Shown here: in pieces, positions 14,922-22,897 of the stretch
Position numbering within the stretch: the first letter of the stretch is position 1
How the letters are laid out: each line of letters begins with the position of its first letter
NCBI GenBank assembly: GCA_964410915.1
Contig: CAYPIU010000022.1
Span: 1 to 29,428 of the forward strand
Source of the DNA: CAZFJG01 sp964410915
Lineage (GTDB): Bacteria; Synergistota; Synergistia; Synergistales; JAFGMB01
Reading direction: 5' to 3'
DNA length: 29,428 bases
Translations under genes and position numbers: made by a program
The notes under the pieces: model-generated
What the model was told of the DNA's origin: nothing
The model's database searches: none
The model's input: the letters and a program-made list of their open reading frames with translations, nothing else

Positions 14922-15398
14922 ATGAGGTATTTGAGAAATCCCAGGGAAAAAGCAAAGAAGCAGAGATATCCTCTCAATCTCTGGGATGAAGATGTGGATA
15001 ATCTTTTCCAGGAATTGTCAATGGTTTTTGATGATCTCTTCGCACCTCCATCTTTAAAATGCATGTCATCCATTCCCACTATTGATTTTTACAGACGTGA
15101 CGGTTTTATCGTAGCAGAAATAGAACTTCCCGGCATCGATCCTGGCGATATCGATCTGAAGGTTTACAAAGACAGAATGATCTTAAAAGCTGTTAAAAGT
15201 CAGGAGACAGATCATGAGGAGGATCTTTTCCTTTGTTCTGAGAGATATTTCGGGAATATTTCAAGAGTAATTCAATTTCCTGCCGAAGTTGACCCGGAGA
15301 CTGCAATCGCATCATTCCGGAATGGTGTCTTGAGGATCGAGGTTAAAGAAATTGCAGTGTCAGATACTGGCAGAAGCATAGATATTGAATTAGACTAA
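14922..15398 (+). CDS. hsp20: Hsp20/alpha-crystallin small heat-shock protein
   Basis: A 158-residue small heat-shock protein that binds unfolding proteins as an oligomeric holdase in the cytoplasm. The alpha-crystallin domain spans about 53-142 with DFYRRDGFIVAEIELPG, VYKDRMILKA and the hallmark FRNGVLRIEV (132-141). The C-terminal IDI (153-155) fits the I-x-I anchor used in oligomer assembly. The N-terminal 50 residues are variable and rich in Asp, Leu and Phe. I chose the ATG at 14922 because AAGGAGGA lies just before it; a longer TTG-started frame from 14835 overlaps the -10 box. It stands alone between a terminator and the MscS gene. Confidence 0.92.
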   Translation: MRYLRNPREKAKKQRYPLNLWDEDVDNLFQELSMVFDDLFAPPSLKCMSSIPTIDFYRRDGFIVAEIELPGIDPGDIDLKVYKDRMILKAVKSQETDHEEDLFLCSERYFGNISRVIQFPAEVDPETAIASFRNGVLRIEVKEIAVSDTGRSIDIELD

Positions 15399-15598
15399 GA
15401 CAATGAAACCTTGCTTTAAGGCATTATTCCTTAATTATCTTCAAAAGTTAAGCCTTTTATTCCTGGGGCCTCTTGTTGGATTTTTACAAAAAACACATTG
15501 GAAATGAATCAACCCCTTTTCATAGCATTTCATGGCTGATTTTTGCGATCCTCCTGTTTTGATCTTGAAAAAATATACACAAAGGAGACTCTAAAACC

Positions 15599-16663
15599 AT
15601 GATTTCAGAACAGTTATTTCTGGTTTTAACCGGAACTGGAGCTGGGGTACTTCTCTTAAGTTATCTGATCGTGAAAGTTGTAGTAAAAATTATTTCTAAA
15701 ATATCTCGATACTTCGATCCAAAAGCTTCAAGTTCAAAAAAGTGTTCAGGTTTTGCAACGATGATAGTCTTTTTACTTCTGTTGAGTTCCCTTAATCCTT
15801 ATGCAGCATTTTCTGCCGGGATCCAGTTACAGATGAAACAGATAGTGAGGATACTTCTTATCTTGTCACTTACAGGTTTTATTATTTCATTAGTTCTTGT
15901 TCTTGAGGGTATACTTCTTGAAAAATACAGGATGGACGAAACCGATAATTTAAGATCCCGTAAAGTATACACACAGGTAAAGATACTTAGAAAGATACTC
16001 TTTATGGTAATAATTCTGATATCTTTCCTTTCTCTGCTTATGTCCTTTGAGAACTTCCGAAGGATCGGTACAGCTCTGCTTGCTTCCGCCGGTGTCGCAG
16101 GTCTTATAATTGGACTTGCTGCACAGAAGACCCTCGGAGCTGTCCTTTCCGGTTTACAGCTTGCAATAACTCAGCCTATCAGGATAGATGATGTTGTAGT
16201 AGTTGAAAATGAGTGGGGCAGGGTAGAAGAACTGACTCTTACATATATTGTTATAAGAACATGGGATTTGAGGAGGCTCATAGTTCCCACATCATATTTC
16301 CTTGAAAAACCTTTTCAGAACTGGACACGTATTTCCGCAGACCTTCTTGGTACTGTTTTTATATATACAGATTACAATGTCCCAGTAGAAGATCTTAGAA
16401 AGGAGCTTTCGCGGATCATTTCTGAACAGCCGGAATGGGACGGGAAAGTCATGAATATACAGGTGACTGATTCGACAGATAAAGGTGTTCAGCTCAGAGC
16501 TCTTATAAGTGCTTCAAATTCCTCTCGCGCATGGGATCTAAGATGTTCGGTCAGGGAAAAGATGATCGAGTACATAAGACAGAATTATCCTGGATCTCTC
16601 CCGAGAACCAGGGTAGAAGTAGTAGATAGACTTAAGAATATCTCTGAAAGAGATCAGTCTTGA
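15599..16663 (+). CDS. mscS: MscS-family mechanosensitive channel
   Basis: A 354-residue inner-membrane channel of the small-conductance mechanosensitive family, which opens on hypo-osmotic shock. Four membrane segments are visible (about 7-30, 53-72, 82-106 and 133-150) before the conserved pore helix and its extension (about 157-190: the SAGVAGLIIGLAAQ and LGAVLSGLQLAI parts). The cytoplasmic beta domain follows with QPIRIDDVV, WGRVEELTLTYI and LIVPTSYFLEKPFQNWT, then an alpha/beta C-terminus. The family fold is clear; the extra N-terminal helices set it apart from the shortest MscS. AAAGGAGA precedes the ATG by about ten bases. Its stop is 15 bases from the convergent ogt stop. Confidence 0.9.
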   Translation: MISEQLFLVLTGTGAGVLLLSYLIVKVVVKIISKISRYFDPKASSSKKCSGFATMIVFLLLLSSLNPYAAFSAGIQLQMKQIVRILLILSLTGFIISLVLVLEGILLEKYRMDETDNLRSRKVYTQVKILRKILFMVIILISFLSLLMSFENFRRIGTALLASAGVAGLIIGLAAQKTLGAVLSGLQLAITQPIRIDDVVVVENEWGRVEELTLTYIVIRTWDLRRLIVPTSYFLEKPFQNWTRISADLLGTVFIYTDYNVPVEDLRKELSRIISEQPEWDGKVMNIQVTDSTDKGVQLRALISASNSSRAWDLRCSVREKMIEYIRQNYPGSLPRTRVEVVDRLKNISERDQS

Positions 16664-16678
16664 ATCTGCTATTTCTCA

Positions 16679-17152
16679 TTAGTTTTTACTTTCATGTTCA
16701 AGAAGCCACTGTTTTCTCCACAAACCTCCACCATAACCTGTAAGAGAACCATCTTTGCCAATTACCCGGTGGCAGGGTATGATCAGGCCTACTGGATTGC
16801 GATTGTTTGCTCCTCCAACAGCTCTTACTGCATCAGGATTCCCTATTTCTTCAGCTATGTCAGAATATGATACTGTTTCCCCGTAAGGGATATCTGACAG
16901 TTTTTTCCACACTTTTTTCTGGAATGGAGATCCGTCCAGTTTAAGAGGAAGATCAAAGATCCTGCGTTTGCCTTTAAAATACTCATCAAGCTGAATGGCG
17001 CACTCCTTAAGCAAAGGAAGACCGGCACCATTATTGGATAGTGTATCCGTTCGTTCAAAAAAACCGATCCTGCAGATATTCAAAGAGTCACCCTTTATCT
17101 CAATAATTCCTATAGGTGATAAATAGATAAGAGAAGCCATAGGGCTTTCCAT
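16679..17152 (-). CDS. ogt: methylated-DNA-protein-cysteine methyltransferase
   Basis: A 157-residue suicide DNA-repair protein that takes the alkyl group from O6-alkylguanine onto a cysteine. The acceptor is Cys127 in the signature IIPCHRVI (124-131). FQKKVWKKLSDIPYGETVSYSDIA (two parts, 77-87 and 88-100) and DAVRAVGGANNRNP (107-120, with the arginine finger Arg110) complete the C-terminal DNA-binding domain. The N-terminal domain is short. Length matches Ogt. The ATG at 17152-17150 is 11 bases after AAGGAG; another ATG at the better spacing is out of frame, and Met5 is an alternative. Convergent with mscS. Confidence 0.93.
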   Translation of the reverse strand: MESPMASLIYLSPIGIIEIKGDSLNICRIGFFERTDTLSNNGAGLPLLKECAIQLDEYFKGKRRIFDLPLKLDGSPFQKKVWKKLSDIPYGETVSYSDIAEEIGNPDAVRAVGGANNRNPVGLIIPCHRVIGKDGSLTGYGGGLWRKQWLLEHESKN

Positions 17153-17612
17153 AATTCCATGTACTCCTTTCCTGAAAGTAATGTTTTCTCGCCTCTATCC
17201 TGGTTATTTATAAACCTTTTTTTACATACTGACCTGCTGGCATTGCCCAGAGCTATAACCAGTTCTGATAATTATCTGCACTTGATTGTTATCATACCAT
17301 TTCTTATCAGATAAGAAGTCCCGGTATCGGCATTTGTTATTACAGCGGACCTTGTAAAGTTTTCATAATGGTACAGATTTGCCTTTTTACAGATAGGTCC
17401 TGGATGTTACCACTTAAAGAAGATTTTATTTTCAGTGCATGTAAGGGATGTTTTCAGGTTATATTAATTTCTTTCTGGAAGTGAAAAAATTATAATAAAA
17501 ATGCTTATAAAAGCAAAAAGGCCTCTCTTGGATTCTGGAGAGGCCAGAGCTGTTGTCAGGGGGAAATTTTCAGGGTGAAATATCCGAAGTGGTTTATACC
17601 CGGGAGTATCAC
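17153..17612. other. 460-base gene-free stretch between ogt and the GntR regulator
   Basis: No convincing coding frame is visible on either strand. It holds a perfect 17-bp palindrome TTCTTATC-A-GATAAGAA at 17301-17317, a possible operator or dispersed site, and the regulator's terminator at its right end. The ogt promoter should lie here, but I cannot place it with confidence. Confidence 0.6.
17513..17545 (-). terminator. terminator of the FadR/GntR regulator gene
   Basis: Read on the minus strand, GGCCTCTC (17545-17538) pairs perfectly with GAGAGGCC (17527-17520) across a ten-base loop, and the T-rich CTTTTTGCTTTT follows. It lies about 70 bases past the regulator stop. Confidence 0.8.
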
Positions 17613-18329
17613 TCAATCTGGAGATTTTTCTTTTTTGATTATCTTCTCAAGGCCGTACATGAGATGCTTCCTCATAGTTTTTTGAGCTTCTATGGCTTTA
17701 TGCTGTTCTATCAGGTTCACGATCTTTCGATGTTCGACCATCATCTTGTCCCAGTCTTCATTTTTGAGATCGAGATATTCATGTCTCTGGGCATCTATTT
17801 CGCTTCGAATTGAACGGAGCAGTCTCAGAGCCAGTTTATTACCGCCTATTCTTGCTATGGTTTCATGGAACTCGGAATGATATTTTAGATCTTCCTCGTT
17901 TCTGGGATGAATTTTTTCTTCGGAATCTGTGCTGCTTTCAAGAACCTCCTTGAGAATTCTGATATCTTCATCGCATGCTTTCTCCGCTGCCCAGTATGCA
18001 TTCTGGCTTTCCAGAAGTATCCTGATCTGCATGAGCTCGATCCAGCTGGAATCTTCGATCAGATAATTCATCAATTCCGAGTTTGTTATCTTTCTCAAGG
18101 CTTCATGTGAAACGAAAGTTCCCTGTCCCGGTTTTGATTCGACAATTCCGAATACGGCCAGGGCTTTAGTTGCTTCCCTTATGCTGTTCCGACCTACCTG
18201 GAACTTATCAGCAAGTTCCATTTCACTGGGGATCTTATCACCTGGAGACCATAACCCCTGTTTTATGGCATTTATCATTTGTTTTAGGACATCCTGGTAC
18301 AGTGTGCTTCTGCTTGCCGGTTTGATCAT
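17613..18329 (-). CDS. FadR-subfamily GntR transcriptional regulator (FCD domain)
   Basis: A 238-residue regulator. The N-terminal winged HTH (about 8-75) shows GLWSPGDKIPSEMELA, VGRNSIREATKAL and ESKPGQGTFV. The C-terminal all-helical FCD domain (about 95-220) keeps the usual metal-ligand set: Asp147, His151, His200 and His222. Such regulators bind small organic acids or sugar acids and usually repress an adjacent catabolic or transport operon. AAAGGTGAT precedes the ATG. It is divergent from the TRAP transporter with overlapping promoters, and the intergenic region carries an operator-like palindrome, so control of dctQMP is very likely, and control of the following dehydrogenases plausible. 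Confidence 0.9.
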   Translation of the reverse strand: MIKPASRSTLYQDVLKQMINAIKQGLWSPGDKIPSEMELADKFQVGRNSIREATKALAVFGIVESKPGQGTFVSHEALRKITNSELMNYLIEDSSWIELMQIRILLESQNAYWAAEKACDEDIRILKEVLESSTDSEEKIHPRNEEDLKYHSEFHETIARIGGNKLALRLLRSIRSEIDAQRHEYLDLKNEDWDKMMVEHRKIVNLIEQHKAIEAQKTMRKHLMYGLEKIIKKEKSPD

Positions 18330-18382
18330 TTAAAATCACCTTTATTTAGAATCTATTGAATCATCATTAAAGCCGAGTATAC

Positions 18383-18411
18383 ATTATAAAGCAGTATGAA
18401 TAATTTGACAG
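18383..18411 (-). promoter_or_regulatory. promoter of the FadR/GntR regulator
   Basis: On the minus strand CTGTCA (18411-18406) and a perfect TATAAT (18388-18383) are 17 bases apart. The -35 box overlaps the -35 box of the opposite dctQ promoter almost completely, so the two promoters should exclude each other. Confidence 0.6.
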
Positions 18412-18433
18412 TATTTATTCTTGAAATTATTAT
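18405..18433 (+). promoter_or_regulatory. promoter of the TRAP transporter genes
   Basis: A perfect TTGACA (18405-18410) stands 17 bases before TATTAT (18428-18433). Transcription would begin near 18440, exactly where the operator-like palindrome starts, leaving a leader of about 150 bases before dctQ. Confidence 0.7.
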
Positions 18434-18440
18434 AACAGAA

Positions 18441-18473
18441 GTTCACAATATCCGAATGTAGGATGTTATGAAC
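18441..18473. promoter_or_regulatory. 33-bp imperfect palindrome and repeated half-sites (candidate operator)
   Basis: GTTCACAATATCC (18441-18453) faces GGATGTTATGAAC (18461-18473); 11 of 13 arm positions are symmetric. Related words follow: CTGTTCACAA at 18490-18499 and TGAACAG at 18538-18544. The site begins at the predicted transcription start, the usual place for a repressor. The adjacent GntR protein is the likely binder. Confidence 0.55.
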
Positions 18474-18587
18474 AGGGGATAAAGTTAAACTGTTCACAAT
18501 CTATCAGTAATATTTCCGGGGATTAAATGAAGAGTAATGAACAGAAGTAATAAGTTTTCATTATTATAAATTCAGGGAGGGATAAAT

Positions 18588-19097
18588 TTGCTTGGTAATT
18601 CGAATGGTTCAGGGTTTATATCATGGATGGAAGGGACACAGAAAATTCTGCTTTTCTGTCTGATGCTCACCATTGCAATTCTGGTATTTGTCCAGGTGCT
18701 CTTAAGGTATGTTTTCAAGGCTCCGTTGATGGGGATCGAAGAAATTCTCCTTTTCCCGACTGTATGGCTTTATTTTCTTGGAGGAGCCAATGCATCCCTT
18801 GAGAGAAGTCAGATAGTTGCCCGTGTTCTTGAAGTGTTTATGAAAAAGGATAAAGCGATCGCCTTTATTAGATCACTGGCATCTGTGCTTTCTCTTGTAG
18901 TTGCAGGCTGGCTTACATACTGGGGATGGGATTTTCTGAAATATTCCATGAGAATGGATAAGGTAAGTCCAACCCTTTATATTCCCACTATTTATGCTGA
19001 TGCCGCGGTTTTCATATGTCTTTTGCTCATGAGTATTTATACTGTTCTTGAAATATTACATAACTTCTCTCTTTACAAGAGTGGGAAGTTAGATTAG
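18588..19097 (+). CDS. dctQ: TRAP transporter small membrane subunit (DctQ)
   Basis: A 169-residue inner-membrane protein with four membrane segments (about 19-38, 51-68, 92-113 and 130-155), the DctQ topology. The FVQVLLRYVFKAPLMGIEE stretch after the first helix is the family signature. The start is TTG at 18588, six bases after AGGGAGGG. It is the first gene of the TRAP unit, 18 bases ahead of dctM, and works with DctM to move substrate with sodium or proton symport after delivery by DctP. Confidence 0.9.
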   Translation: MLGNSNGSGFISWMEGTQKILLFCLMLTIAILVFVQVLLRYVFKAPLMGIEEILLFPTVWLYFLGGANASLERSQIVARVLEVFMKKDKAIAFIRSLASVLSLVVAGWLTYWGWDFLKYSMRMDKVSPTLYIPTIYADAAVFICLLLMSIYTVLEILHNFSLYKSGKLD

Positions 19098-19115
19098 AAA
19101 GGGGAACGATCCAAG

Positions 19116-20417
19116 ATGATGGGAATTGTTGCAATAGCACTTTTGATACTTGTAGCGTTACTAACTCTGGGAGTTCCTCTTCCCTGGTGCTTCGGTGGAG
19201 GCCTTATGTTCATGAGCATCGCCGGCGGCACGACTATGAAGGGTATGATGCTCTGGGGGCTTGGTCAGTTAACTAACCCAGTCCTTCTTTGTGTTCCGCT
19301 CTTTATTTTTGCAGGGACCCTTATGAGTGAGAGCGGGATAGCAAAATATCTTCTTGATTTTGTAAATGTCTTTGTCGGTGGCAAAAGGGGCGGTCTTGGA
19401 GTTGTAGCCTCTGTAAGCTGTGCCATTATCGGAGCAATTTCAGGCAGTGCTTTTACTGGAGTTGCTGCTACAGGACCTATTCTTATTCCGAGAATGGAGA
19501 AGGAAGGATATCCGAGGGGATACGCCACAGCCCTGGTAACTGATTCCTCCATACTTGGCCTGCTGATCCCTCCAAGTGTGGTCATGATCGTCTACGGATG
19601 GGTTACTGAGACATCTGTCCTTGCATGTTTTCTGGCGACGGTGGGCCCAGGCATTCTTGTTACAATACTTTTTTCCGTTATTAACCTTGTCTGGTCAAGA
19701 AAATTTGATCTCCAGCTTGAGCCTAAACTTAAAGGCAAAGAGAGAACACAACAGCTTAAAAAAAGAACATGGATGGCTTTGCCTGCGCTGATGATGCCAG
19801 TCATTATTCTTGGTGGTATCTACGGGGGAATTATGACTCCAACAGAAGCTGCAGGAGTTGCTGTTATATATTCAATACCTGTTGGGTTCTTTGTTTACAA
19901 AGGATTGGACTTCAAAAGCTTTTTCAATATAGCCTGGAGTGCTGCAACATCAGTCGGGGCAATAATGGTAATGATAATTTTCTGCCTGATGCTGAGCCAG
20001 ACCCTTGTAATGGAGAGAGTTCCCCAGGCCCTGGTGGAAATGATATTTAACATTACCCAGAACAAGGTCCTGCTTCTGTTACTTGTGAATTTCCTTCTTT
20101 TTATTGTAGGCATGATAGTCAACGATATTACAGGAGTGATCCTTGTTGCTCCTCTTCTTCTTCCGCTTATGGGAGCTATAGGGATAGACCCTATCCATTT
20201 TGCCGCTATTATGGGCGTCAATCTTGCCATGGGAGGAGTTACTCCGCCTTATGCAAGCGTCCTTTATCTCGGTATGAGAATAGGCAATGTAGAATTTGTG
20301 GATATTCTTAAGCCAGCCATGGTATTTCTGATCCTTGGATATGTTCCTGTTGTTTTCCTGACTTCTTTCTGGCCCAACCTTGCGCTGTTCCTTCCAAGAC
20401 TTCTTGGATATCTGTAG
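19116..20417 (+). CDS. dctM: TRAP transporter large membrane subunit (DctM)
   Basis: A 433-residue permease subunit with about 12 membrane segments, of normal DctM length. Typical stretches are FIFAGTLMSESGIAKYLLDF, SAFTGVAATGPILIPRMEKE, LLIPPSVVMIVYGWVTETSV, GIMTPTEAAGVAVIY and GVTPPYASVLYLGMRI. It carries the ion-coupled translocation path. Two ATG codons (19116, 19119) lie after AAAGGGG; either may be used. The dctP gene follows after a gap of about 160 bases without a visible terminator. Confidence 0.94.
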   Translation: MMGIVAIALLILVALLTLGVPLPWCFGGGLMFMSIAGGTTMKGMMLWGLGQLTNPVLLCVPLFIFAGTLMSESGIAKYLLDFVNVFVGGKRGGLGVVASVSCAIIGAISGSAFTGVAATGPILIPRMEKEGYPRGYATALVTDSSILGLLIPPSVVMIVYGWVTETSVLACFLATVGPGILVTILFSVINLVWSRKFDLQLEPKLKGKERTQQLKKRTWMALPALMMPVIILGGIYGGIMTPTEAAGVAVIYSIPVGFFVYKGLDFKSFFNIAWSAATSVGAIMVMIIFCLMLSQTLVMERVPQALVEMIFNITQNKVLLLLLVNFLLFIVGMIVNDITGVILVAPLLLPLMGAIGIDPIHFAAIMGVNLAMGGVTPPYASVLYLGMRIGNVEFVDILKPAMVFLILGYVPVVFLTSFWPNLALFLPRLLGYL

Positions 20418-20580
20418 GGCTGGAACATTTAGATTAAAACGAATTGGATAAGGATTTACGATCAGGAGCTTTTTGAGAAAATACTTTTTATCTTTGCTTT
20501 GCGAGCAACTGGGAAGACAGAATTTCGGGGTAATAAAGGGGTAATAGAAACACTAATCATATATTACAGGAGGTATGGAA

Positions 20581-21585
20581 ATGAAGAAGTTTATTTTGTT
20601 GATCGCTGTTTTTGCACTCGTTTTCAGCATGGCAGCAGCAGGAACGGCAGAAGCCAAACCGGAACAGACTTGGAAGTTGTCGCATGTACGTCCTCAGGGT
20701 ACTACCATTGACAATGATCTTCACTGGTTTGCAGATCATGTGTTCGAGGCTACTGACGGCCGTATCAAGATCGAAGTGTATCCAGCAAGCCAGCTGGGAG
20801 ATTACACAGTGGTCCATGAGAGGATCAGCGTCGGAGCAGTAGATATGGCTTGCCAGCCTCCAGGAGTTGCGGCTGACAAAAGGATCCAGATCCTCAATCT
20901 GCCTTATCTTGTAACAAACTGGGAAGAAGCCAAAAAGAACTACGCAACTGGCAGTCCTCTGATGGATGTGGCAGCAGATCTCTTCGCAAAACAGGACATT
21001 AAATATCTTGCTGCATATCCGGTCTACTTCGGCGGAATAGCCCTGAAGGCTGATCCTGTAGCACCTGGTGATCCGGATGTCAAAAAGGGGATCAAGGTTC
21101 GTGTTCCTCCAATGAAATCCTTCCAGCTTCTCGCTTCAACCCAGGGATACCAGGCTACTCCTATTCCTTTCTCTGAAGCATTTACATCACTCCAGACCGG
21201 TATCGTTGACGGTGTTATCGGATCAGGAGCAGAAGGTTACTATGCCAATTTCCGCGATGTTGTAAATTATTACATTCCAGCCAATACACATTTTGAGCAG
21301 TGGTATCTTTACATGAACCTTCCTCTCTTCGAGGAGCTTTCTGACGCAGATAAAGAAGCACTCCTGAATGTAACCTCTGAGTTTGAGGCCCGCAGAATGG
21401 TGGCAGCCCAGAGAGACCAGTCCTTCAATGAAGGCCGTCTAGCAGGATATGGTGTAGAAGTTGTACGCCTCAGCGATGAAGAGCTTGCTGCAATAGGCGC
21501 AAAGGTCCGCGAGGAAGCATGGCCCGAGATCATGAAGGATCTCGGAGTTGAATGGGCACAGGGTGTCATTGATTCTCTTCACTAA
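20581..21585 (+). CDS. dctP: TRAP transporter solute-binding protein (DctP)
   Basis: A 334-residue exported substrate-binding protein. A signal peptide (MKKF, hydrophobic 4-20, cleavage near AEA-K at 25) sends it to the periplasm. The mature protein begins WKLSHVRPQGT. Arg174 in KGIKVRVPP is the position that normally salt-bridges the substrate carboxylate, followed by FSEAFTSLQTGIVDGVIG. The ligand is therefore probably an organic acid. I chose the second ATG (20581), seven bases after AGGAGG; the ATG at 20575 is too close to it. The gene comes last in the unit, which is not the common P-Q-M order. A strong terminator follows, separating it from the dehydrogenases. Confidence 0.93.
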   Translation: MKKFILLIAVFALVFSMAAAGTAEAKPEQTWKLSHVRPQGTTIDNDLHWFADHVFEATDGRIKIEVYPASQLGDYTVVHERISVGAVDMACQPPGVAADKRIQILNLPYLVTNWEEAKKNYATGSPLMDVAADLFAKQDIKYLAAYPVYFGGIALKADPVAPGDPDVKKGIKVRVPPMKSFQLLASTQGYQATPIPFSEAFTSLQTGIVDGVIGSGAEGYYANFRDVVNYYIPANTHFEQWYLYMNLPLFEELSDADKEALLNVTSEFEARRMVAAQRDQSFNEGRLAGYGVEVVRLSDEELAAIGAKVREEAWPEIMKDLGVEWAQGVIDSLH

Positions 21586-21607
21586 GACTCAATAGTTATT
21601 TACAGCT

Positions 21608-21635
21608 GCGGGAGGCTTTTTGCCTCCCGCTTTTT
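21608..21635 (+). terminator. intrinsic terminator after dctP
   Basis: GCGGGAGGC (21608-21616) pairs perfectly with GCCTCCCGC (21622-21630) around a TTTTT loop and is followed by TTTTT (21631-21635). A textbook terminator. Confidence 0.92.
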
Positions 21636-21697
21636 ACCGTCTGTTTTCCCGTTGTTATCGCAGAGTAGTTTTTTCCTTGTATTTTTTTAGATATAAA

Positions 21698-21710
21698 ATG
21701 TAGGATGTTA
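21698..21710 (+). promoter_or_regulatory. 13-base word shared with the dctQ operator
   Basis: ATGTAGGATGTTA occurs here, upstream of the first dehydrogenase, and again at 18456-18468 inside the dctQ palindrome; both are followed by GGATA and CTGTT at nearly the same distance. A shared regulator is the simplest reading. TAGGAT within it could also be a weak -10 box, 17 bases from TTGTAT (21678-21683). Confidence 0.45.
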
Positions 21711-21762
21711 GCAGATTAGGATAGATATACTGTTTTGACAATTTTAAAGGGGGCAAAAACAA

Positions 21763-22848
21763 ATGAAATTTGCAGTTCTTGGCAGTGGAAATGGAGCAAG
21801 AGCCTGGTGCGCACAAATTGCCGCAAAAGGACATCCCGTAATGATGTGGGAACCACTTGAAGAAACTGACGACTATAAAAAGATCCGGGAAGAAAAGGAA
21901 ATGTTCCTTGAAGGTGATATGAGCCTTGGCGGAAAGCTTGCTGGAGCTACAATGGATATAGCGGAGGCCATGGATGGAGCGGACTTCCTTCTTGTTATCG
22001 TACCTTCATTCGCCCACAAACCTATATTTGAAAAGATGATACCTCATCTCAAAGATGGCCAGAACATTATTGTGGTACCCGGAAACTTTGCTGGTTTAAG
22101 GCTGCGCCGAATGATGGAGCAGATGGGTGTAAAGAAGGATATTACCATATCTGAAACAGCATCTATGCCATATGCATGCAGAATAGACAAGTATAATACT
22201 GTCATGGTCTTCAAGAGGAAGTTCCAGATGAAGATGGGGACAAGTCCCAATACCAGAAATGCCGAGATGCTGGGTGTAATGAACGACATCTTTGAAGGTT
22301 ATGTAGAGTATCTTCCAGCCAAAAATCTTCTCGAGATAGACTTTGAGAATATTAATTATACGCTTCACCCATTCCCTGTTCTTCTCAACTATGGAGAGAT
22401 AGAGAAGAACGGCAAGTCCTACAGGCATTATATGGATGGTATTACTCCTGAAATATCAAAGAAAATGTGGAAGATGGATGAGGAAAGGCTGGCAATAGGT
22501 AAAAAACTTGGTGTGGACCTTCAGGACTGTCTTTCCCAGTTAAAGATGTACTATGGGCAGAATGACACTACTACCATTTATGACTTTGTACAAAGCGAAG
22601 ATTCCCCCTATAAGGATCTGGTAGGGCAGAATATTATGGGTCGTTATATAGCAGAGGATGTACCTGGTGTCGTCGTACCGATCATGCTTCTCGCACAAAA
22701 GGCAGGTATGGATGCACCCATATCCAGGCTTGTGGCGGAACTATCATCACTTCTTCATGACAAGGATTACATCAATGGAGGAACGACTCTGGAATTGCTT
22801 GGGATCGACCACAAGAGCATAGATGAAATAATCGAAATGGTTTCCTGA
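21763..22848 (+). CDS. octopine/nopaline dehydrogenase family protein, copy 1
   Basis: A 361-residue NAD(P)-dependent oxidoreductase of the octopine/nopaline (opine) dehydrogenase family. The Rossmann domain starts with AVLGSGNGARAW (4-15), where GSGNGA is the dinucleotide loop, and VVPGNFAG closes it. The C-terminal domain carries the likely catalytic His202 in YTLHPFPVLLNYGEIE. Family members oxidise or form N-(1-carboxyalkyl) amino acids; some relatives act on other substrates. AAAGGGGG precedes the ATG. It is followed by a paralogue 49 bases on and lies after the TRAP genes, whose ligand may be its substrate (inference). It has no signal peptide. Confidence 0.85.
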   Translation: MKFAVLGSGNGARAWCAQIAAKGHPVMMWEPLEETDDYKKIREEKEMFLEGDMSLGGKLAGATMDIAEAMDGADFLLVIVPSFAHKPIFEKMIPHLKDGQNIIVVPGNFAGLRLRRMMEQMGVKKDITISETASMPYACRIDKYNTVMVFKRKFQMKMGTSPNTRNAEMLGVMNDIFEGYVEYLPAKNLLEIDFENINYTLHPFPVLLNYGEIEKNGKSYRHYMDGITPEISKKMWKMDEERLAIGKKLGVDLQDCLSQLKMYYGQNDTTTIYDFVQSEDSPYKDLVGQNIMGRYIAEDVPGVVVPIMLLAQKAGMDAPISRLVAELSSLLHDKDYINGGTTLELLGIDHKSIDEIIEMVS

Positions 22849-22897
22849 TCGGATCACTATTTATAAGTATATAAAGAGAGGTTAACTAAAAACGATC

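Noticed and set aside
15403..15507. 34-codon hydrophobic frame four bases after hsp20
   Set aside because: It has no ribosome-binding sequence and no recognisable features; coupling to hsp20 cannot be excluded, but chance is the simpler explanation.
15532..15594. 20-codon frame ending just before the mscS start
   Set aside because: No ribosome site, and it overlaps the mscS ribosome-binding sequence; most likely chance.
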